A stretch of DNA of 64,000 bases, taken from the NCBI GenBank assembly GCA_965533275.1, contig CBESWG010000015.1, positions 1 through 64,000 on the forward strand, written 5' to 3'. This DNA is from JAUXEH01 sp965533275 (lineage in GTDB: Bacteria; Acidobacteriota; Aminicenantia; Aminicenantales; Aminicenantaceae). The position numbers and the translations under genes are program-made. Below the pieces are notes generated by a model. That model ran no database searches. It saw nothing but the letters and a program-made list of their open reading frames with translations, and was not told where the DNA came from. Position 1 is the first letter of the stretch; each line of letters begins with the position of its first letter. Positions 59,191 through 64,000 of this stretch are shown here, one piece after another.

Positions 59191-60859
59191 GGGTTTCCTT
59201 CTTTTTCTTGTGCATGAAACGGTTCATGATGTACTGCTGCCCGATCTGAAGCACGTTGTTGGTCAGCCAGTACAGGACCAGCCCGCTCGGGAAGCTGATA
59301 AAGAAGATGGTCATGATGACCGGCATGATGAGCATCATGCGCTGCTGAGTGGCATCCCCCGAGGTGGGCGTCATCTTCTGGCTGATGAACTGCGTGATTC
59401 CCATCAGGACGGGGATGACGTAGTACGGATCTTTCACCGACAGGTCCCCTATCCACAGGATCCAGGGGCTGTGGCGGAACTCCACGGCCACGCGCAGCAG
59501 CTGGAAGAACCCCCAGAAGATGGGGAGCTGGATGAGCATGGGAAGGCACCCACCCGCGGGGTTGACCCCTTCCTGCTTGTATATACGCATGGTCTCTTCG
59601 TTGAGCTTGCGCCTCTGTTCGATGTCCTTCTTGGCCTTCTTGTACTTGTTGCGCACGGCCTTGATCTTGGGCTGCAGCTCCTGCATCTTGGACATGGACT
59701 TCGTGCTCTGGTAGGTCAGGGGGAAGAAGAGGATCTTGATGGCGATGGTAAGGATCACGATGCTCCAGCCCCAGTTGGGGATCGTGTTGTAGATCGCCTT
59801 GATGGCGACGTACAGGATCTCCGTGATGAAGCCGAAAATGCCGAAGCGGATCGCCCGCTTGGTCTCGTGGCCCAGGTCGGAGAGCTGGTCGTACTGTTTT
59901 GGGCCGAGGTAGACCTTCTGGACTGCGCTGACATTGAGGAAGTGAAAAGCCTGGGTCTCACCGACCATCTCGCGGGAAAATAGGGCGCTGCTGGTCCCGG
60001 GCGTGCCGATGAGCATGGCCATGAAGTACTGATCGTCGTAGGAGGCCCAGTTCACGAAATTGTAGGCGCTCTCTTCGGGCTTGTATTTCGTCCCCTCGTA
60101 GTGCCTGAGCACCTTGGCCCCCGAATAGACGGAGATGCCGGGGTTACTGCCCATGCGGCCGCCCTGGGTAGCGGTGAGGTTCCCGAATCCGGGCCCCCAC
60201 ACCACGTAGGATTCCTGTTCCTGGCCGTCCTTCCAGAGATTGACCTCGAGGTCGAAGTCGTACCCTTCCCCGCGGAAGGACATGATCTTCTCGACGCGGT
60301 TGCCCCGCTCGTCCGCGTATTCGAAGCGGAGCTCCTTGGCTTCTCCGGCTATAAGCTCTAAGCTCTGGCGCGAGGGCAGGAACAATGCCTGGCTGAGGAG
60401 GGCGTCGAGCTCGGGATCTCCGGTCCGCAGCGAAAGGGGATACTGCCCGATCTCCCCGGATGCAGAGGCGACGAGCTCCAGGTCTTCTCCGTTATCGCCC
60501 GTGTGCTGCTTGAGACGCCAGCTGGTAAGCACCGCTCCTCGGGTGTTCCAGGTAGCCCGGTAGAAGGGCGTGTCGATCCTGATCTCCTGTTCCTTTTCTC
60601 CGGAAACAGGCTCAACCGGGGAGTCGAGGCGCTTCGCATCGGGCTTGAGGGTGTCCTCTGTCTCAGGTTCGAGTCCTTCCGCCGCTTTCTGAGCCCGCTC
60701 GAGAGCCGTCGGAGGCAGGGATTCTGGCGCCTGCTGCGATGCGACCGGCTGGCCCTCGATCGGCGGGGGAGAGGGCTCCTCTTTGTTCACGAAGATGAAC
60801 TGCCAGCCCAGCAGTACTACAAGCGATAAAACAATAGCGATAACTAGCCGTTTTTCCAT
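59168..60859 (-). CDS. yidC: Membrane protein insertase YidC
   Basis: Inserts and folds inner-membrane proteins, alone or with SecYEG. The Gram-negative form of 563 aa has an N-terminal membrane anchor (VIAIVLSLVVLLGWQFIF), a proline/acid-rich linker, a large periplasmic beta domain (about 90-350), then the conserved five-helix insertase core (NWGWSIVILTIAIKILFFPL, with PMLIQLPIFWGFFQLL). The full periplasmic domain supports a two-membrane cell. It is 11 bases after yidD and overlaps jag. Confidence 0.96.
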   Translation of the reverse strand: MEKRLVIAIVLSLVVLLGWQFIFVNKEEPSPPPIEGQPVASQQAPESLPPTALERAQKAAEGLEPETEDTLKPDAKRLDSPVEPVSGEKEQEIRIDTPFYRATWNTRGAVLTSWRLKQHTGDNGEDLELVASASGEIGQYPLSLRTGDPELDALLSQALFLPSRQSLELIAGEAKELRFEYADERGNRVEKIMSFRGEGYDFDLEVNLWKDGQEQESYVVWGPGFGNLTATQGGRMGSNPGISVYSGAKVLRHYEGTKYKPEESAYNFVNWASYDDQYFMAMLIGTPGTSSALFSREMVGETQAFHFLNVSAVQKVYLGPKQYDQLSDLGHETKRAIRFGIFGFITEILYVAIKAIYNTIPNWGWSIVILTIAIKILFFPLTYQSTKSMSKMQELQPKIKAVRNKYKKAKKDIEQRRKLNEETMRIYKQEGVNPAGGCLPMLIQLPIFWGFFQLLRVAVEFRHSPWILWIGDLSVKDPYYVIPVLMGITQFISQKMTPTSGDATQQRMMLIMPVIMTIFFISFPSGLVLYWLTNNVLQIGQQYIMNRFMHKKKKETHGKPRKK

Positions 60860-60870
60860 CTATTCGTCCT

Positions 60871-61080
60871 TTAGGGCACAGGGTCGATTCCGCCGGGGTG
60901 CAGGGGATGGCACTTGCAGAGCCTCTTGGTCCCCAGAAAGACGCCCCGGAGAAGGCCGTGCTTCTGGATTGCCTGATGTGTATAGTCCGAGCAGGAGGGG
61001 AAGAAGCGGCAGTGGTTTCCCAACAAAGGGGACAAAAGCTTCTTATAGCCCTTGATCAGGGTCAATGCTATTTTCTTCAT
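60871..61080 (-). CDS. yidD: Membrane protein insertion efficiency factor YidD
   Basis: Small protein of 69 aa with the family signature LLGNHCRFFPSCSDYTHQAI, then GTKRLCKCHPLHPGGIDPVP. It is amphipathic, binds the inner membrane and helps YidC-dependent insertion. It overlaps rnpA by 4 bases (ATGA) and is followed by yidC, the standard rpmH-rnpA-yidD-yidC order. Confidence 0.96.
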   Translation of the reverse strand: MKKIALTLIKGYKKLLSPLLGNHCRFFPSCSDYTHQAIQKHGLLRGVFLGTKRLCKCHPLHPGGIDPVP

Positions 61081-61433
61081 ACAGCTCGACTTTTCTTGTT
61101 CAGGAACTGAATGGCCTTCTTGTACTCGTCAAAGATCTCATTCCAGGTCGAATCCGGCATGCCCGGCTTCGCGATCATGACCAGATCGAAGGAAGTTTCC
61201 AGCAGGTCCTTGTTCCGCCTGAAGAGGGCCCTCATCCACCTCTTTACCTTGCTCCTCTTGACGGCGTTGCCGACTTTTTTGCTGGCGACCGCCGCCATGC
61301 GAGAGTAATTCAGGTCATTGGTGAGATAGACGAGATTGAAATATCTTCCTCTGAAGCGACTTCCCTTCTCATATATCCGGGTGAAGTCGCTCTGTTTTCT
61401 TATCCTCTCTTGAGGCCGGAGGGATTCGGTCAT
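61077..61433 (-). CDS. rnpA: Ribonuclease P protein component
   Basis: Protein subunit of RNase P, which trims tRNA 5' ends. The 118-aa protein carries the RNR signature (VGNAVKRSKVKRWMRALFR) and the N-terminal substrate-binding cleft residues (IRKQSDFTRIYEKGSR). Its ATG overlaps the rpmH stop by one base (TGATG), coupling ribosomal protein and RNase P synthesis. Confidence 0.96.
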   Translation of the reverse strand: MTESLRPQERIRKQSDFTRIYEKGSRFRGRYFNLVYLTNDLNYSRMAAVASKKVGNAVKRSKVKRWMRALFRRNKDLLETSFDLVMIAKPGMPDSTWNEIFDEYKKAIQFLNKKSRAV

Positions 61434-61567
61434 CAGACGGCAAGTTTTTTTCTGCCTTTCTGACGCCTGTTCTTTATGACCTGCTGGCCTCCCTTGGATC
61501 TCATTCGCACGAGAAAGCCGTGATTCTTTTTTCTTTTTCGGTTATTGGGTTGAAACGTTCTTTTCAT
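61433..61567 (-). CDS. rpmH: 50S ribosomal protein L34
   Basis: L34 of 44 aa, reading MKRTFQPNNRKRKKNHGFLV at the start and ending QKGRKKLAV, an almost invariant family pattern. The ATG at 61567 follows AGGAAG directly; the open frame extends 25 codons upstream but those are leader sequence. It is the first gene of the long minus-strand run down to 43.3 kb. Confidence 0.97.
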   Translation of the reverse strand: MKRTFQPNNRKRKKNHGFLVRMRSKGGQQVIKNRRQKGRKKLAV

Positions 61568-61613
61568 CTTCCTAGCTCTACTTTCTAGCTCTACAACAGT
61601 CGTTGAGTTACGT

Positions 61614-61648
61614 ATGGTAATAAACAAACCCTTATATGTCAAGGGTTT
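61614..61648 (-). promoter_or_regulatory. rpmH promoter with dyad over the -35 box
   Basis: On the minus strand, TTGACA (61642-61637), a 17-base spacer and TACCAT (61619-61614, 4/6). A perfect dyad, AAACCCTT and AAGGGTTT around 7 bases (61626-61648), brackets the -35 box, which could be a repressor or activator site. Confidence 0.5.
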
Positions 61649-61694
61649 CCGTTGGGGATGGTACGCCGCGGAGGGTGATCGCTCAGGTAATTGT

Positions 61695-61723
61695 TTGCTT
61701 CCCGCGAAAATTTAGTTTATAAT
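61695..61723 (+). promoter_or_regulatory. carD promoter, nearly leaderless
   Basis: TTGCTT (61695-61700), a 17-base spacer and perfect TATAAT (61718-61723). The ATG at 61735 is 11 bases after the -10 box, so the leader would be about 5 bases, too short for a ribosome site; none is present. Confidence 0.6.
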
Positions 61724-61734
61724 GACAACTTCCT

Positions 61735-62253
61735 ATGGATAGCTTTTCGATCGGCGATAAGGTCATCTACCCGAACCAGGGGATTGGGGTTGTCGAAGAT
61801 ATCCAGAAAGAGAAGTACTTCGGTCAGGAATTCCGCATCTATCATCTCAGGATCGTTGCCAACGACAGCAAGATCATGGTCCCGTCCTCGAATGCCGAGG
61901 AGATCGGGATCCGCAGGCTGATCTCCCTCGATACCATCGGTGAGGTCTATGACTTCATGCGTTCAGGGGCGGTCGAGGTCTCCATGAACTGGAAGGGCCG
62001 CTACAAAGAGCATGTCAACCTGATGAAGACCGGCTCCATCCTGGACATGGCGGTGGTACTCAAGAGCCTCTACTATCTGAACCTCGTAAAACCCCTTTCG
62101 TTCCGGGAAAAAAAGATGATGGAGAAGGCCAAGGAGCTTCTGGTCACGGAGATCTCTGAGGTGATGGATTCCACTTCCGAGGACATCGAGAGTAAACTCC
62201 TCGATGGGCTGTCGGATTGTTACAAGAATTTTTCCTCAAAAACGGAAGCCTGA
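61735..62253 (+). CDS. carD: CarD/CdnL-family RNA polymerase-binding regulator
   Basis: Protein of 172 aa with the N-terminal RNA polymerase-interacting domain (FSIGDKVIYPNQGIGVVEDI, a Tudor-like fold that contacts the beta subunit) and the C-terminal helical DNA-binding domain (about 70-160, LSFREKKMMEKAKELLVTEI). The family stabilises open promoter complexes, often at rRNA promoters. It is transcribed divergently from rpmH, and its message seems nearly leaderless. smpB follows 85 bases later. Confidence 0.93.
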   Translation: MDSFSIGDKVIYPNQGIGVVEDIQKEKYFGQEFRIYHLRIVANDSKIMVPSSNAEEIGIRRLISLDTIGEVYDFMRSGAVEVSMNWKGRYKEHVNLMKTGSILDMAVVLKSLYYLNLVKPLSFREKKMMEKAKELLVTEISEVMDSTSEDIESKLLDGLSDCYKNFSSKTEA

Positions 62254-62338
62254 TCTTTCCTAGGATGCTACAGCCGACCCTGATCCCGTACTGTCTTTCT
62301 CTACCTTCTCGAACGGCCTCTTCCTGACAGGCACAGCC

Positions 62339-62803
62339 ATGAAGCACAGCACGGCGAGAGTCATCGCAAGAAACAAGAAAGCCTTCTTCAACTACGAGAT
62401 ACTGGAGACCTTCGAAGCGGGGATCGTCCTCCAGGGAAGTGAAGTCAAGTCGATCCGAGATGGGCGGGTCAGCCTGAAGGAGAGCTACGCAGAGGTCCGC
62501 GAGGGAGAGGTCTTCCTGTTGAGCTGTCACATCAGCCCGTATCCCCCAGCCAACCGCCTCAACCACGAGCCGCTTCGTGTGCGCAAACTGCTTCTCCACA
62601 GACGCGAGATCAAGCGCCTGTTGGGGAAGATCAAGGAGAAGGGCTTGACCCTGGTGCCCACGCAGATCACCATCTTGCCCAACAACCGTGTCAAGGTGGA
62701 ACTGGGCCTGGCTCGCGGGAAGCGGACACATCAGAAACGCGAGGTCATCCGAGAGCGTGACCGCGACCGCGAGATGCAGGCCGAGCTCAAGCGCTTTCGC
62801 TAG
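62339..62803 (+). CDS. smpB: SsrA-binding protein SmpB
   Basis: Binds tmRNA and brings it to stalled ribosomes (trans-translation). The 154-aa protein shows the OB-fold signatures YEILETFEAGIVLQGSEVKS, HISPYPPANRLNHEPLRVRKLLL and the basic C-terminal tail (DREMQAELKRFR) that mimics a codon-anticodon stem. No clear ribosome site precedes the ATG. The partner tmRNA gene is not seen in this window. Confidence 0.96.
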   Translation: MKHSTARVIARNKKAFFNYEILETFEAGIVLQGSEVKSIRDGRVSLKESYAEVREGEVFLLSCHISPYPPANRLNHEPLRVRKLLLHRREIKRLLGKIKEKGLTLVPTQITILPNNRVKVELGLARGKRTHQKREVIRERDRDREMQAELKRFR

Positions 62804-62850
62804 CAGGATCGGTGCCGTAGTTAAATAAATCGAAAGAATCGGATAGAACC

Positions 62851-64000
62851 ATGGCAAACATCAAGAAGAAAAAGGGCATAATCGGGATCCTGACCGGAGG
62901 GGGAGACGTCCCGGGACTGAATCCCGCCATACGAGCGATCACGATCCGGGCCCTGCGTGAGGGCTACAAAGTGATCGGCATCCGCCGGGGATGGGCCGGC
63001 CTGACTGAGATGATCCGGGACAAGGAGGCGCCCCACGAGGGCTCCTATCGGGTCCTGACCGAAGAGAACGTGAACAAGGTGGGCCGCACAGGGGGGACAT
63101 TCCTCCACACATCGCGGACGCGCCCCAGCCACGTTCCCAAGATCAATGTCCCGGATCACCTGAGGAGCACTTACCCGGAAGACTACAATGACCTTACACC
63201 GGAGGTGCTGAAGAACCTGGACTACCTGGGTATCGACACGCTCATTCCCATCGGGGGCGATGACACACTGAGCTACGGGGCCCGGCTGCACGAGGAAGGT
63301 GTTCGCGTGATCGCGGTCCCCAAGACCATGGACAACGATGTGCCGGGCACGGACTACTGCATCGGATTCAGCACCTGTATAACCCGGACCATCAGCATGA
63401 CCCATGCTCTGCGCACCACGGCCGGCTCACATGAGCGCTTCCTGGTCATCGAGGTGTTTGGCCGCTATGCTGGCTTCACAGCACTCCTGCCCACCATGGC
63501 GGGCGCGGCCAGCCGCTGTGTGATCCCCGAGTTTAAGTTCGACATCACGAAGCTCTGTGAACTGCTGGCCGCCGACAGGGAGACCAATCCCAGCAGCTAT
63601 TCCGTAGTACTGGTCTCAGAGGGCGCCATGTTCGAAGGCGGAGAGATGGTGTTCAAAGAGCATGAAAAAGACATGTATGGACACAAGAAACTGGGAGGCA
63701 TCGGCGACCTGGTGTCGAAACAGCTCAAGGAGCTCTCTCCCCGCTTCAACCAGGGGAGGCAGATCAATGTCATCAACCAGCGTCTGAGCTATATGGTCCG
63801 GTGTGGCGATCCGGATGCCATCGATTCCGTGGTCCCCATGGCCTTCGGCAACCTCGCCCTGGACCTCATTATGGAGGGGAAGGCCGGACGGATGGTCTGC
63901 CTGCGCCACGGACAGTACGACAACGTCCCCATCGGTGTCGTGACCAGCAGGAAGAAGATCGTGGACGTAGCTAAATACTATAATACCGAGCGCCTGAGGC
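62851..64000 (+). CDS. 6-phosphofructokinase, PPi-type signature, cut by the window end
   Basis: The first 383 codons are present and open to the last base. The PFK core shows GIIGILTGGGDVPGLNPAIR, GGDDT (135-139) and PKTMDND (157-163). Asp in GGDD together with Lys in PKTMDND is the classic pair for pyrophosphate-dependent enzymes, which make the reaction reversible and save ATP. FGRYAGFTALLPTMAG and the substrate loops are also in place. It differs clearly from the ATP-type PFK at 38.5 kb. It follows smpB by 47 bases. The exact phosphate donor needs assay. Confidence 0.9.
   Translation, partial: MANIKKKKGIIGILTGGGDVPGLNPAIRAITIRALREGYKVIGIRRGWAGLTEMIRDKEAPHEGSYRVLTEENVNKVGRTGGTFLHTSRTRPSHVPKINVPDHLRSTYPEDYNDLTPEVLKNLDYLGIDTLIPIGGDDTLSYGARLHEEGVRVIAVPKTMDNDVPGTDYCIGFSTCITRTISMTHALRTTAGSHERFLVIEVFGRYAGFTALLPTMAGAASRCVIPEFKFDITKLCELLAADRETNPSSYSVVLVSEGAMFEGGEMVFKEHEKDMYGHKKLGGIGDLVSKQLKELSPRFNQGRQINVINQRLSYMVRCGDPDAIDSVVPMAFGNLALDLIMEGKAGRMVCLRHGQYDNVPIGVVTSRKKIVDVAKYYNTERLR

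Noticed and set aside
61568..61734. Possible replication origin next to rpmH
   Set aside because: dnaA often adjoins rpmH, but here the neighbour is carD, and no DnaA-box cluster is visible. The parS site shows only that the origin is probably nearby.

Overview
The window looks like about 64 kb of a GC-rich (roughly 60%) chromosome from a Gram-negative, LPS-making, sugar-fermenting heterotroph. The evidence is a complete Kdo supply route (kdsA, kdsB, kdsC, kdsD), an RND/TolC tripartite pump, outer-membrane barrel proteins, several lipoproteins, and an acetate-forming glycolytic gene set (hexokinase, two 6-phosphofructokinases, class I aldolase, pta-ackA). CarD, a eukaryote-type hexokinase, a PPi-type PFK, a GH29 fucosidase and an SSS transporter would suit an Acidobacteriota or Aminicenantes-like lineage. 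That placement is inference; no rRNA is present to test it.

Layout. 1-16.7 kb: gltX and a convergent gltS-type symporter; rlmB and a lipid kinase with a possible AUU start; a sigma/anti-sigma/YbjQ/secreted-protein operon; a tandem-MerR regulator overlapping a B12-radical-SAM gene; a tolC-MFP-RND operon divergent from marR-osmC, with two dyads in the shared promoter region. 16.7-25.9 kb: accessory genes, namely a secreted papain-like protein, an S51-like peptidase fused to a CysRS-type tail, a thioesterase, a lone F5/8C-like domain, a barrel-gene remnant, an SSS symporter with three tiny membrane proteins, and an alpha-L-fucosidase. 26-30 kb: accA-hisS-aspS. 30-41 kb: an all-plus-strand carbon-metabolism run (hexokinase, CoA-disulfide reductase-rhodanese, pta, ackA, fba, pfk, glycerate 2-kinase). 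41-43.3 kb: an AT-richer gap with hairpins, a DUF4136 lipoprotein, a barrel protein, and two gene remnants. 43.3-61.6 kb: one long minus-strand run from rpmH through rnpA, yidD, yidC, jag, mnmE, mnmG, a perfect parS, parA, parB, bactofilin, kdsB, pyrG, kdsA, kdsD, kdsC, manB and manC to a kinase-like membrane protein of unknown function. 61.7-64 kb: carD, smpB and a PPi-type phosphofructokinase cut by the window end.

How the genes fit together. The 30-41 kb block phosphorylates sugar, splits it and ends in acetate plus ATP. The fucosidase, symporter and sugar-binding domain would feed it from glycans. The minus-strand run joins translation and membrane-insertion genes, chromosome segregation, and the supply of CTP, CMP-Kdo and GDP-mannose precursors for the envelope. 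The most novel candidates are the kinase-like membrane protein at the end of that run, the symporter with its three microproteins, and the S51/CysRS-tail fusion. No tRNA, rRNA, CRISPR array, insertion sequence or phage gene was seen.
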